From Aeromonas enteropelogenes (GTDB taxonomy: Bacteria; Pseudomonadota; Gammaproteobacteria; Enterobacterales; Aeromonadaceae): a DNA stretch of 64,000 nt. The stretch is taken from positions 1 through 64,000 of the forward strand of contig NZ_CDCG01000011.1 in assembly GCF_000819845.1 (NCBI RefSeq), in the 5' to 3' direction. Made by a program: the position numbers and the translations under genes. Below are positions 8,288 through 16,550 of this stretch, piece after piece; the first letter of the stretch is position 1; each line of letters starts with the position of its first letter. A model generated the notes under the pieces. The model did no database searches. It was given only the letters and a program-made list of their open reading frames with translations, and was not told the origin of the DNA.

Positions 8288-8662
8288 TCAGGGGTGGCTG
8301 CTGGTGGCCAGTTGCGTTCTGGGGCGAGCCTGCCAGAGGATTTCCAGTCCCAGCAGGGCATAGAGGCTCCAGATGGCCAGCGGGTTGAGCCATTCGCCAC
8401 CAAGCTGCATCGTCAGCAAGGCAGCTGCCGCCAGCAACAGTGTGATGCCGGGCAGGCGCCAGTAAGCGGGCAGGGGCGCCAGCAACGCCATGGTCAGCAG
8501 GATGGCGAGACCAAATGGCAGGTTGAGTGCGGTAAAGGCCAGCGCCTGCTGGCCGTTCATGCCGGTCAGCAGCGCCAGCAGGGCGCTGCAACAGGCGAGA
8601 AAGGTGATGAATTCGAGCCGGTCGGCAATGTAGTCAGCCATCTGTTCGCTACGAGCATGCAT
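8288..8662 (-). CDS. Small four-helix hypothetical membrane protein
   Basis: 124 residues, unrecognised. It has about four hydrophobic segments (FITFLACCSALLALLTG, LPFGLAILLTMALLAPL, LPGITLLLAAAALLTM, LAIWSLYALLGLEILW) and a short charged N-terminus. The ATG at 8662 is chosen because AAGGAG lies eight bases upstream; the open frame continues upstream without a better signal. It lies 109 bases upstream of ppiC on the same strand. Function unknown. Confidence 0.6.
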   Translation of the reverse strand: MHARSEQMADYIADRLEFITFLACCSALLALLTGMNGQQALAFTALNLPFGLAILLTMALLAPLPAYWRLPGITLLLAAAALLTMQLGGEWLNPLAIWSLYALLGLEILWQARPRTQLATSSHP

Positions 8663-9185
8663 GATGGGATCTCCTTCGGTTGATGGCTTGAGTGTGCGCG
8701 AGGGTGTCAGACAAGGGCAGCGGGATAATTCGATTGCACTGAACGAGCCAGTCTCAATCCCGTGTGGCGCGGGCCTTGTCGCGGGATAGCGAGGTTTGAG
8801 AGGCAGGCTGTTCAATCGACCGGCAGGTTCCGACAAGCCTTGTCGTGGCACACCCAGGGAAGCGCTGTTCGACGTGGGCCGGGAGTGATGGATATTTATC
8901 CGGTTTCAGATGGCTAGCGGTATCCTGGGTCGGCGAGCGAGGCCAAAGGGGGCACCTGGCTGCGCAATTTGTGGCCAACATCTTAAAATCTATGGCGAAT
9001 TTGCCAGGCCGGCGGCTCTGTCGTTGGCGAAAGCCTATGTTAGGATAGGGTTCGCCATATGTTGGTGCGCTCTTGGTCCGACCCCGTGCATGACTGCGTT
9101 CCCCGCTTGGCGGGCGAGCGGCTGCAGCGGGCTGTGCCTGTGTGCGTCTTTATATTCGTTACCCAACTTTCAGGAATATCGACCT
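8663..9185. other. Intergenic region upstream of tamA (about 520 bases)
   Basis: No gene is supported. Two short overlapping ORFs (about 8754-8981 minus, 8845-9048 plus) have no start signal or recognisable protein features. The frame of tamA stays open through much of this region (from 8910), but that stretch reads as low-complexity Arg/Ala/Cys-rich sequence unlike a protein. It should contain the tamA promoter, which I could not place. Confidence 0.5.
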
Positions 9186-10961
9186 TTGACCGGATGCAAT
9201 CCATCCCTGCCGGCAGGGCGTTTACTCTCCGGCTCCGCCTGTCGCCGCGGCCTGCTGATCCTGGCGCTGGGCCTGTTTCTGTCGCTCCTGGCGGCGCCAG
9301 CGCTGGCGGCCAAGCTCACCTATCAGGTCAAGGGAGTGAAAGGGGACAACAAGGACAACGTTGAAGCTTATCTCAACGCCCTGCCCGTCTATCAGGAGCG
9401 CCAGTATCGTCCTGCCCGCCCCAAGATCATCGAGAGCGTGCAAAAGGCGCTGCAGGTGTATGGCTACTATGAGCCCAAGATCACCCTCAGCCGCGACGAG
9501 AAGAAGCCATCCCGGGTCATCGTCACCATCGACAAGGGGGAGCCGGTTATCGTCTCCCGTCTCGACGTCTTGCTGGAAGGGGATGCCAGCAGTGACGAGC
9601 GCTACAGCGAGCTGCTGGATCAGCTGCCCCTGAAAGAGGGGGAGCCCCTCAACCATGCCAAATATGAATCCATCAAGGCCGATCTCGGCAGCCTGGGGCT
9701 GGCGCGCGGCTATTTCGACGCCAAGCTGAGCAAGAGCCAGGTCAAGGTGTTCCCCGACAAGGGCACGGCGGAGATCTTCATCCTGTTCCAGTCCGGTCAT
9801 CGCTACCGTTTTGGCGATATCCGCTATGACGCTACCCCCGAAGCGCTCAAGCTGATCAAGCCGCTCATCACCATCAAGGATGACGAACCCTATCTGGCCA
9901 TCCGCCTGGCCGAGATGTCCCAGGATATCTCCTCCACCAAGCTGTTCCGTCAGGTGGATATCAAGCCCCAAATCAGCGAGGCGACCGATTACCGGGTGCC
10001 CATCTCGGTGACCCTGGCCAATCGAGTTGATCACGAAATAGAGGCGGGTCTGGGCTATGCCACCGACGTGGGGCCGCGGATGAGCGCAACCTGGGAGAAG
10101 CCCTGGGTCAACCGTTACGGCCACCGCCTGTTTGCCACCGCCAAGGTGTCGGCGCCGGAGGCGGAGCTCAGCTTCGACTACCAGATCCCGGTGGGCAACC
10201 CGCTGCGGGATTACTACTCCATCCAGAGTGGCTATCAGTACAAGGACAACAACGACACCCGCTCCGATCTCACCACCATAGGGGTGCACCGCTGGACCCG
10301 GCGGCCGGAGAGCTGGGATCGCGACGTCTTCATCCGTCTGGAGAACGAGGTCTATACCCAGGGCATGGACGAGGGGAACAGCTTGCTGGTGATCCCCGGC
10401 GTCTCCTGGTCGCGGCTGCGGGTGCGGGGCGGCCTGGTGCCGGACTGGGGGGATCGCCAGCAGCTCACCCTGGAGTTTTCCGATCCCACCTGGGGATCCG
10501 ACATCAGCTTCGTGCGGATATGGGGTCGCAGCAAGTGGCTGCGCACCCTGGGCGAGGATCATCGCTTCCTGATGCGAGCCGAGCAGGGGGCCATCATAGG
10601 GGACAGCTTTTCCCTGGTGCCGCCATCCCTGCGCTTCTTCACCGGTGGCGATCAGACGGTGCGTGGGTTTGACTATGAAACCATCTCCCCGACCGGGCCG
10701 GATGGCAAGCTGACCGGGGGCCGTTATACCAGCGTGGCCAGCCTGGAGTACAACTACCGCTTCAGCGAGAAGTGGCTGGGGGCTCTGTTCGTGGATGGCG
10801 GTACCGCCACCGTTGATTACAGCGAGCCGTGGAAAATCGGCACCGGGATCGGGGTGCGCTGGGTCACCCCCATCGGTCAGGTCAGACTCGATCTGGCAGT
10901 CGGAGTATCGGAAGAGGATAAGCCCGTGCGGCTGCATTTCGCCTTGGGGCCTGAATTATGA
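9186..10961 (+). CDS. tamA: Outer-membrane assembly factor TamA
   Basis: Omp85-family protein of the translocation and assembly module, an outer-membrane barrel that works with TamB. From the TTG at 9186 the product is 591 residues, against 577 for E. coli TamA. It has a signal peptide (LLILALGLFLSLLAAPALA), three POTRA-type repeats, and a C-terminal barrel with the family GGDQTVRGF motif and a terminal FALGPEL strand. The TTG start is preceded by AGGA ten bases upstream; no in-frame ATG lies between it and the signal peptide, and the upstream ATG at 8910 would give an implausible 92-residue extension. The 3' end overlaps tamB by four bases. Confidence 0.88.
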   Translation: MTGCNPSLPAGRLLSGSACRRGLLILALGLFLSLLAAPALAAKLTYQVKGVKGDNKDNVEAYLNALPVYQERQYRPARPKIIESVQKALQVYGYYEPKITLSRDEKKPSRVIVTIDKGEPVIVSRLDVLLEGDASSDERYSELLDQLPLKEGEPLNHAKYESIKADLGSLGLARGYFDAKLSKSQVKVFPDKGTAEIFILFQSGHRYRFGDIRYDATPEALKLIKPLITIKDDEPYLAIRLAEMSQDISSTKLFRQVDIKPQISEATDYRVPISVTLANRVDHEIEAGLGYATDVGPRMSATWEKPWVNRYGHRLFATAKVSAPEAELSFDYQIPVGNPLRDYYSIQSGYQYKDNNDTRSDLTTIGVHRWTRRPESWDRDVFIRLENEVYTQGMDEGNSLLVIPGVSWSRLRVRGGLVPDWGDRQQLTLEFSDPTWGSDISFVRIWGRSKWLRTLGEDHRFLMRAEQGAIIGDSFSLVPPSLRFFTGGDQTVRGFDYETISPTGPDGKLTGGRYTSVASLEYNYRFSEKWLGALFVDGGTATVDYSEPWKIGTGIGVRWVTPIGQVRLDLAVGVSEEDKPVRLHFALGPEL

Positions 10962-13900
10962 TCTGGGTAAAGCGTCTTTTTCTCTGGCTGATGGGCCTTG
11001 TTTTTCTGCTGCTCATCGGCGTCAGCCTGCTGGGCTTCACCCATCAGGGCAACAAGTGGCTGTGGCAACAGGCCAAGGGCGCTCTCCCTTCCCTCAAGGG
11101 GGAGCTGGTGGCGGGCCAGCTCGGTTATGGCTGGACCCTGGAAGGGGTCGGCTGGCAGGATGAGCTGGTGGATGTTTCGGTCGATCGCGCCGTGCTGGAC
11201 TGGGATCTGGGCAAGCTCCTGCAGGGCAAGCTCTGGATCAAATCCCTGGTGGTCACCCATCCGGTGGTGAAGGTCGCCGACTCCGAACCCACGCCGCCAG
11301 AGCCCTCCGAACCCTTTGTCTGGCAACCACTGCCCCTCAAAATCCAGGTAGACACCCTGCAGGTGGCTGATCTCGATCTGGCCGTGCCCGGTGTGGCCGT
11401 GACCCTGGGCTCGCTGGATATAGGCGCGACCCTCGATCGCAAGGGGCTGATAGTGCGCGGCCCCGTGCTGGATGGTCTGAGCGTCACCCTGGTTGACACG
11501 CCGCCGGCCAAAGAGGCGGCCGAAGAGAGTGCCAAGGCCGGGAAAACGGCTCAGGGCAAGGCTCAGGATAACGCGAGCGGGACAACCAACAGCGAGTCAA
11601 CTCAGGCTGATAAAGCTGCACCCATCGAGCTGCCCGCCATTTCCCTGCCATTCCCCGTCCAGCTGGAAGGGGTGAGTCTGACCCGTTTTCGTTATCAGCA
11701 GGGCGATCTGATCGAAGCCGTCGACAAGCTGCACCTCTCGGCCGGCGCCGAGGAGGATCGCATCGAACTGCGCGAGCTTTCGCTGCGCCACGCCATGGCC
11801 GATCTGGCCCTCAAGGGGAATATTCGCCTGGGCGATGATTATCCGCTGGATCTGACCCTGGATGCCAAGGCGCGCAAGGGCTTGCTCGATGGCGAGCTCA
11901 AGGGGGAGCAGGCCACTCTGGCCCTGAGCGGGTCGGTCGGCAAGCTGGATCTGGCGTTGCAGGCCAAGGGGCCGGTAGCCGCCAGCCTCAAGGGGTCGCT
12001 GGCAGCCCTCGACCCGGATCTGCCGTTTGATCTGGCGCTCGACTGGAAGAGCCTCGGCTGGCCCTTGCACAAGCCGGCCAAGGATGAGCCGAATTACCGG
12101 CTGGACAAGGGGAGCCTGACCGCCAAGGGCAAGCTCTCCGGCTATCAGTTTGCCCTCAAGACGTCGGGCAAGGGGACGGATGTGCCCCCGTTCAAGATTG
12201 CCCTCGATGGCAAGGGTGATCTCGAACAACTGAGCAAACTGGCCCTGCGGCTAGAGGCTCTCAAGGGGGAGTTGACCCTGGATGGCAAGCTGGCCTGGCA
12301 AAAGGGAGTCCACTGGCAAGGGAGCACCCGCTTCAAGGGGATCAATCCGGCCGAGCTGGTGCCGGATCTCAAGGGCACTCTGGCCGGGGAAATAGAGAGC
12401 CGTTTCGTGATGGACGAGGCGGGCAGCTGGGAGCTGAACCTGCCCACCCTCAGGGTGGATGGCAAGCTCAACCAGTATCCGCTGGCCATCAAGGGGGAGG
12501 CGAGCGGCAATGACAAGATGGAGTGGCGCATTCCCGGGCTGTCGCTGCAAAGCGGCCCCAACCGGTTGCAGGCCAAGGGGCAGATCAGCCAGCAGGTGTG
12601 GCAACTGGTGGCCGATCTCGATGCTCCCAATCTGGCGGGGCTCTACCCCGGTCTGAAGGGGGACATCAAGGGACAGGTGCGCCTGGGGGGCAATCAGCAG
12701 GCGCCTCGGGTGACCACAGAGCTCCTGGCCAATCGCCTCTATTATGCGGGCACCAACATCAAGGGGATCGCCATCAAGGGCAATGCCCTGGTGGGTGACA
12801 AGCCTGCGGGTGAGCTGGCGCTCACCGTGGCCAGCCTGACCCAGGGAGAGACCAAGCTGAACCAGCTGGCGCTGGCCCTCGACGGGGATCTGGCGCGCCA
12901 TCAGCTCACCCTGACGATGAAGGGCGATCCGGTGGCCGCCAATCTCAAGCTGGGTGGCGGCGTGCGCGGGGATCACTGGCGCGGGACCCTCTCCGAGCTC
13001 AAGCTCAAGACTCCCTTGCGGCGCTGGAGTCTGACCAACCCCTGGGCGCTGGATCTCGATCTGCCGCGCCAGCGCCTGGCGATGGGGGATCTCTGTCTTG
13101 ACTCCCAAGGGGCCAACCTCTGCATCAAGGGCAGTCAGGTATCGGCCGAGCAGGGGGCGCTGGAGTTTGCCCTCAACGGGTTTGATCTCAAGCGGCTGCG
13201 CCCCTGGCTGCCGGACAACTTCCGCTGGCAGGCGGTGCTCTCCGCCGATGGCCGTGCCAGCTGGCGGGGCAGCCAACCGACCCTGCATGCGGTGGTGCGC
13301 ACCACGCCGGGCAGCTTCGTGGCCGACGACATCAAGACCGATTATCAGCAGTTGGCGCTTGCCGTGGAGTTCGAGCGCCAGCAGGCGGCGATCCGCCTCG
13401 ACTTCGTCTCGCAGCAGATTGGCAATATCGATACCGATCTGCTGATCAGGGAGCCCGCCGGTCGCGGCCAGCTCGGGGGGCAGCTCAAGTTTGACGATCT
13501 CAAGCTCGACACCTTTGCCCCCCTCATTCCCGAGGTGCGCTCCCTGCAAGGGGTGATCTCCGCCAATGCCCGCTTCGAGGGAACCCTGGCATCCCCCCTG
13601 CTGTTCGGTCAGCTCAATCTGCTGGATGGCGAAGTGCAGACTCACTCCGATATGGTGACCCTCTCCAAACTGGTGACCCGCCTCAAGATCGAGGGCAACC
13701 GCGCCGAGCTGGATGGCTCCATGCTGGTGGGCAAGGGGCCGCTGGCCCTCGGCGGCTGGCTCAGCTGGGCCAAGATGCCGGTGAGTGGCAGCCTGACCAT
13801 CCAGGGGGATGAGCTGGAGGCGCAATACCCGGGCATGGGCCGGGTGCGGGTCTCACCGGACATCGCCATCTCGTTGGGGGAGGAGACCCGCATCACCGGG

Positions 13901-14731
13901 AAGGTGGATATTCCCTGGGCGCGGATCCTGGTCAAGAGTCTGCCGGACTCGGCGGTCGCCGTCTCCGATGACGTGACCGTGGTGTACGACGATCTGCCGC
14001 CACCGCCTCCCCAGGCCAGCCTGCCACTGCTGATGAAGGTGGCGATCCGGCTCGGGGACGACGTGAAACTGGAGGCGATGGGGCTCAAGACCAATGTCTC
14101 CGGCGGGCTCAATATCAATCAGGATCCGGGCAAGCCACTGGCGGGCAATGGCCAGCTGGTGCTGACCGACGGCCGCTTCAAGGCCTATGGCCAGAACCTC
14201 ATCATCAAGGAGGGACGGATCATCTTCTCCGGTCCCCTCGATCGCCCCTTCCTCAATATCGAGGCCTATCGTGACCCGGATACCATAGAGGATCAGGTGA
14301 CGGTCGGGGTACGGGTGACGGGGCCGGCCACCAAGCCGGAGATCAAGGTCTATTCCGAACCCCAGATGGCCCAGTCCGAACAGCTCTCCTATCTGCTGCG
14401 CGGCAAGGGGCTGCAGACGGGCGGCGAGGATGGCGGCTTCAACGGCTTGCTGGTAGCCGGCGCGGTCAGCCAGGCCAACGGCGTGGTGTCGAGCATCGGC
14501 GAGGCGCTGGGGATGAGCGATGTTTCCCTCGATACCGCCGGCAGTGGCGACGATACCCAGGTGACCCTCTCCGCCTATCTGTTGCCCGGTTTGCAGTTTC
14601 AGTACGGGGTGGGGGTATTCAGCCCGATCGCCGAGTTCAAGCTGCGCTACGAGGTGCTGCCGCGACTCTATCTGCAGGCCATGAGCGGGGTCGCCCAGGC
14701 GGTGGATGTCTTCTATCGTTTCACCCTCTAA
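10958..14731 (+). CDS. tamB: Translocation and assembly module inner-membrane component TamB
   Basis: 1257 residues, the size of E. coli TamB (1259). It starts with an uncleaved membrane anchor (LFLWLMGLVFLLLIGVSLLG) and continues with a long repetitive beta-rich region of the AsmA/TamB (bridge-like lipid transfer) type. The conserved C-terminal DUF490 part shows NGQLVLTDGRFKAYGQNL and the terminal AVDVFYRF. It spans the periplasm between the inner membrane and TamA and is implicated in outer-membrane protein and lipid transport. Its ATG overlaps the tamA stop (ATGA), so the pair is one transcript, closed by a terminator at 14755. Confidence 0.95.
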   Translation: MIWVKRLFLWLMGLVFLLLIGVSLLGFTHQGNKWLWQQAKGALPSLKGELVAGQLGYGWTLEGVGWQDELVDVSVDRAVLDWDLGKLLQGKLWIKSLVVTHPVVKVADSEPTPPEPSEPFVWQPLPLKIQVDTLQVADLDLAVPGVAVTLGSLDIGATLDRKGLIVRGPVLDGLSVTLVDTPPAKEAAEESAKAGKTAQGKAQDNASGTTNSESTQADKAAPIELPAISLPFPVQLEGVSLTRFRYQQGDLIEAVDKLHLSAGAEEDRIELRELSLRHAMADLALKGNIRLGDDYPLDLTLDAKARKGLLDGELKGEQATLALSGSVGKLDLALQAKGPVAASLKGSLAALDPDLPFDLALDWKSLGWPLHKPAKDEPNYRLDKGSLTAKGKLSGYQFALKTSGKGTDVPPFKIALDGKGDLEQLSKLALRLEALKGELTLDGKLAWQKGVHWQGSTRFKGINPAELVPDLKGTLAGEIESRFVMDEAGSWELNLPTLRVDGKLNQYPLAIKGEASGNDKMEWRIPGLSLQSGPNRLQAKGQISQQVWQLVADLDAPNLAGLYPGLKGDIKGQVRLGGNQQAPRVTTELLANRLYYAGTNIKGIAIKGNALVGDKPAGELALTVASLTQGETKLNQLALALDGDLARHQLTLTMKGDPVAANLKLGGGVRGDHWRGTLSELKLKTPLRRWSLTNPWALDLDLPRQRLAMGDLCLDSQGANLCIKGSQVSAEQGALEFALNGFDLKRLRPWLPDNFRWQAVLSADGRASWRGSQPTLHAVVRTTPGSFVADDIKTDYQQLALAVEFERQQAAIRLDFVSQQIGNIDTDLLIREPAGRGQLGGQLKFDDLKLDTFAPLIPEVRSLQGVISANARFEGTLASPLLFGQLNLLDGEVQTHSDMVTLSKLVTRLKIEGNRAELDGSMLVGKGPLALGGWLSWAKMPVSGSLTIQGDELEAQYPGMGRVRVSPDIAISLGEETRITGKVDIPWARILVKSLPDSAVAVSDDVTVVYDDLPPPPPQASLPLLMKVAIRLGDDVKLEAMGLKTNVSGGLNINQDPGKPLAGNGQLVLTDGRFKAYGQNLIIKEGRIIFSGPLDRPFLNIEAYRDPDTIEDQVTVGVRVTGPATKPEIKVYSEPQMAQSEQLSYLLRGKGLQTGGEDGGFNGLLVAGAVSQANGVVSSIGEALGMSDVSLDTAGSGDDTQVTLSAYLLPGLQFQYGVGVFSPIAEFKLRYEVLPRLYLQAMSGVAQAVDVFYRFTL

Positions 14732-14754
14732 CGGGGGCGACCGTGACTGACGAG

Positions 14755-14782
14755 ACGGGAGGCGCTGGTCTCCCGTTTTTTA
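14755..14782 (+). terminator. Intrinsic terminator of tamAB
   Basis: Stem ACGGGAG / CTCCCGT with an eight-base loop, directly followed by a run of T, 24 bases after the tamB stop. Confidence 0.85.
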
Positions 14783-14830
14783 TCCTGATTGCGAGGTGTA
14801 AGGGAAAGAATTGGGCGGGCCGGAAAAGCG

Positions 14831-14855
14831 AAAACCCGGCGCAAGGCCGGGTCTT
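14831..14855 (-). terminator. Intrinsic terminator of the tRNA-Tyr transcript
   Basis: Read leftward, a GC-rich hairpin (CCCGGCCTTGCGCCGGG) followed by TTTTCGCTTTTCC lies just past the 3' end of the second tRNA-Tyr gene. Confidence 0.75.
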
Positions 14856-14863
14856 CTGAATGA

Positions 14864-14948
14864 TGGTGGAGGGAGAAGGATTCGAACCTTCGAAGGCAGA
14901 GCCGTCAGATTTACAGTCTGATCCCTTTGGCCGCTCGGGAACCCCTCC
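14864..14948 (-). tRNA. tRNA-Tyr (GTA)
   Basis: An 85-nt class-II tRNA including an encoded CCA. The anticodon arm reads CAGACTGTAAATCTG, giving anticodon GTA (tyrosine). The acceptor stem GGAGGGG pairs with TCCCTCC, the T arm contains GGTTCGAATCC, and the variable arm is extended as expected for bacterial tRNA-Tyr. It is the downstream copy of a tandem pair and differs from the other copy at one D-arm position. Confidence 0.97.
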
Positions 14949-14982
14949 ACGGGGTATTGCAAACAGATTGTGGCACTTGAAA

Positions 14983-15067
14983 TGGTGGAGGGAGAAGGAT
15001 TCGAACCTTCGAAGGCAGAGCCGTCAGATTTACAGTCTGATCCCTTTGGCCACTCGGGAACCCCTCC
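14983..15067 (-). tRNA. tRNA-Tyr (GTA), promoter-proximal copy
   Basis: 85 nt, with the same anticodon GTA and the same acceptor, T and variable arms as the copy 34 bases away. The only difference is in the D arm (GAGTGGCC here, GAGCGGCC there). The two are evidently one transcript driven by the promoter at 15083-15110. Confidence 0.97.
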
Positions 15068-15082
15068 ACAAGTGCGAGGCGC

Positions 15083-15110
15083 ATACTAACAGATCTTCCG
15101 CTTTTGTGAA
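15083..15110 (-). promoter_or_regulatory. Promoter of the tRNA-Tyr pair
   Basis: On the minus strand, TTCACA (-35), a 16-base spacer and TAGTAT (-10), followed by a GC-rich discriminator (GCGCCTCGC) typical of stringently controlled stable-RNA promoters. The tRNA begins about 16 bases past the -10 box. Confidence 0.6.
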
Positions 15111-15191
15111 CCCCCAAGCGGGATTTTTCCATTAAAAGAATCGGATTGATGGCCGATAAGAAGTGAAATCGCCATTTTCAAGAGTTATGCC

Positions 15192-15701
15192 ATGCTACCC
15201 CGCTCAATCCGTGATCACCTGCTCGTCGATGAGGGCCAGTTGGGGCAACGCCTCAACCTGGATCTGCAGCATGGCGATCGGGCGGATTTTCGGCTGCACC
15301 TGGCGTTGCTCACCGATTCGGTGGAGGAGCAGCCCTGGTTTGATGCCAAGCCGGCCGCTGCGCCGGATGAGCGGGACTGGCGTGCCCATTTCGGGTTGCG
15401 CCCGGCAGAAGCCTTGATGGCAGAAGAGGCGACCAGCGACAGCAGTGCCCTCAACGAGCGGTTGCAGCAGGGGGGCAGCATGGTGGATGTGCGGCTGTGG
15501 CTGGCATTGCAGCCACCGCCACTGGTGGCAAAGCAACCGCTGCTGGATGAGGCGGTCTACGACAACCTGACGCCACTCGGGCGCGAGCGGCTGCGGGGAG
15601 CACTTGTGGATGAGCCTCGTCAGGAAGATCCGCTGGTGCTGTTGCCTGTGCTGGATCGCCTGCAGCAGGGAATCGATACCCGGCTCCACTGGCTCAGTTG
15701 A
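15192..15701 (+). CDS. Conserved hypothetical protein (VC2046-like)
   Basis: 169 residues, acidic and Leu-rich, no signal peptide or membrane segment. Regions such as WRAHFGLRPAEALM and YDNLTPLGRERLRGAL give it the look of a small soluble gammaproteobacterial family for which I recall the label VC2046/SO_2500; that family name is from memory and tentative. The ATG at 15192 follows a weak ribosome-binding site. It is monocistronic and convergent with raiA, with a shared terminator hairpin between them. Function unknown. Confidence 0.6.
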   Translation: MLPRSIRDHLLVDEGQLGQRLNLDLQHGDRADFRLHLALLTDSVEEQPWFDAKPAAAPDERDWRAHFGLRPAEALMAEEATSDSSALNERLQQGGSMVDVRLWLALQPPPLVAKQPLLDEAVYDNLTPLGRERLRGALVDEPRQEDPLVLLPVLDRLQQGIDTRLHWLS

Positions 15702-15777
15702 GCGAGACGGGTTGCATGAAGGGCGGTTCGGATCGCCCATGTCGGTAAGCGAATGCGGGCATGCAAGCGGACATACA

Positions 15778-15800
15778 AAAGGCGGGATATCCCGCCTTTG
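15778..15800. terminator. Bidirectional terminator
   Basis: A perfect palindrome AAAGGCGGGATATCCCGCCTTT, with T runs on both outgoing sides, between the convergent VC2046-like gene and raiA. Confidence 0.8.
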
Positions 15801-15831
15801 TGTTGAATGACTGAGTTAACCTTGCCGGGAG

Positions 15832-16170
15832 TTATGCGTCGGCTTCATCCGGTTGTGGCATCTCCTTGCGTGTGCCATTGGCGCGACGGGCGATCGGCTT
15901 TTCGGTGTGGCGGTTGATTTGACGCTCCAGTTTTTGTCCCAGTTCATTGATGGCGGCGTAGAGATCCTCATGCTCTGCCTGGGCAAACAGCTTGCCGTTG
16001 GGGATGCCAGCAGTGGCTTCGACGATAAACATCAGACGCTCTTTGGACACAATCACATGGGGTGTGATGAGAGGCACCTGAAGACGCTCGAGCTTGTCAA
16101 AACGGGATTCGATGCGCTCGCGGATAGCCGGGGTGATGTCGATGATTTTGCTGGTAATTTCGATTTTCAT
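15832..16170 (-). CDS. raiA: Ribosome-associated translation inhibitor RaiA (HPF family)
   Basis: 112 residues, matching E. coli RaiA/YfiA (113) in length and layout. Hallmarks: KIEITSKIIDITPAIRERIE, LITPHVIVSKE, ATAGIPNGKLFAQAEHEDLYAAINEL, and a basic-then-acidic tail. It binds the 30S A/P region in stationary phase or cold and blocks translation. The short tail after residue ~95 favours RaiA over long HPF. A CRP site about 75 bases upstream of the start codon and a matched -10 suggest activation by cAMP-CRP, as reported for the E. coli gene. Confidence 0.92.
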   Translation of the reverse strand: MKIEITSKIIDITPAIRERIESRFDKLERLQVPLITPHVIVSKERLMFIVEATAGIPNGKLFAQAEHEDLYAAINELGQKLERQINRHTEKPIARRANGTRKEMPQPDEADA

Positions 16171-16550
16171 ATTGGCCCCCTTCGGGTCGTCTTGCTTGTG
16201 TCTTCACCTTCAGATTACTCATCGGTGGCATTGAAAATGTGATGTTGGTCACAAAATCTCCCGCCATGTATTTAGCGATTTGTAAATTGTGAGCTTTTCC
16301 GGTTTCGTGCCAAAAATAGCTTGAGCTCCTTGAAACTGGCAGGCAGTATGACGGGAATAGGATCGTTTCTGTCCCTTCTTGGCAGCACCTTGTGTCGACT
16401 TCTTGTCCGGTTCGCCCGGTTTTCCCCGCTCGATACTGCATGTTAGCCCCCTCTCTGTATTGTCTTTGAACTCATGAGTCGATGTGGGGAGTGGTTGTGC
16501 CCGTTCTGCCTGGACATCAAACGTGAGCGATTGTTGTGTTGGAGTTGTAG
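16171..16550. other. Divergent control region between raiA and the GGDEF-EAL gene
   Basis: 380 bases without a gene. It contains the raiA promoter (candidate -10 TAATCT at 16212-16217, minus strand) and the CRP site. GGAG seven bases before the ATG at 16551 is the ribosome-binding site for the rightward gene; its promoter is not evident. Confidence 0.55.
16238..16253 (-). promoter_or_regulatory. CRP binding site upstream of raiA
   Basis: TGTGA-N6-TCACA with both half-sites perfect (minus-strand reading TGTGACCAACATCACA) in A/T-rich flanks. Its centre lies about 41 bases upstream of the start predicted from the -10 hexamer at 16212-16217, the class-II activator position. Confidence 0.75.

Noticed and set aside
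8754..9048. Overlapping short ORFs in the tamA upstream region
   Set aside because: No ribosome-binding sites, low-complexity products, and they overlap each other on opposite strands.
9222..10937. 571-codon open frame antisense to tamA
   Set aside because: Shadow of a GC-rich gene; composition is Gly/Gln/His-rich with no family motifs, and the plus strand is clearly TamA.
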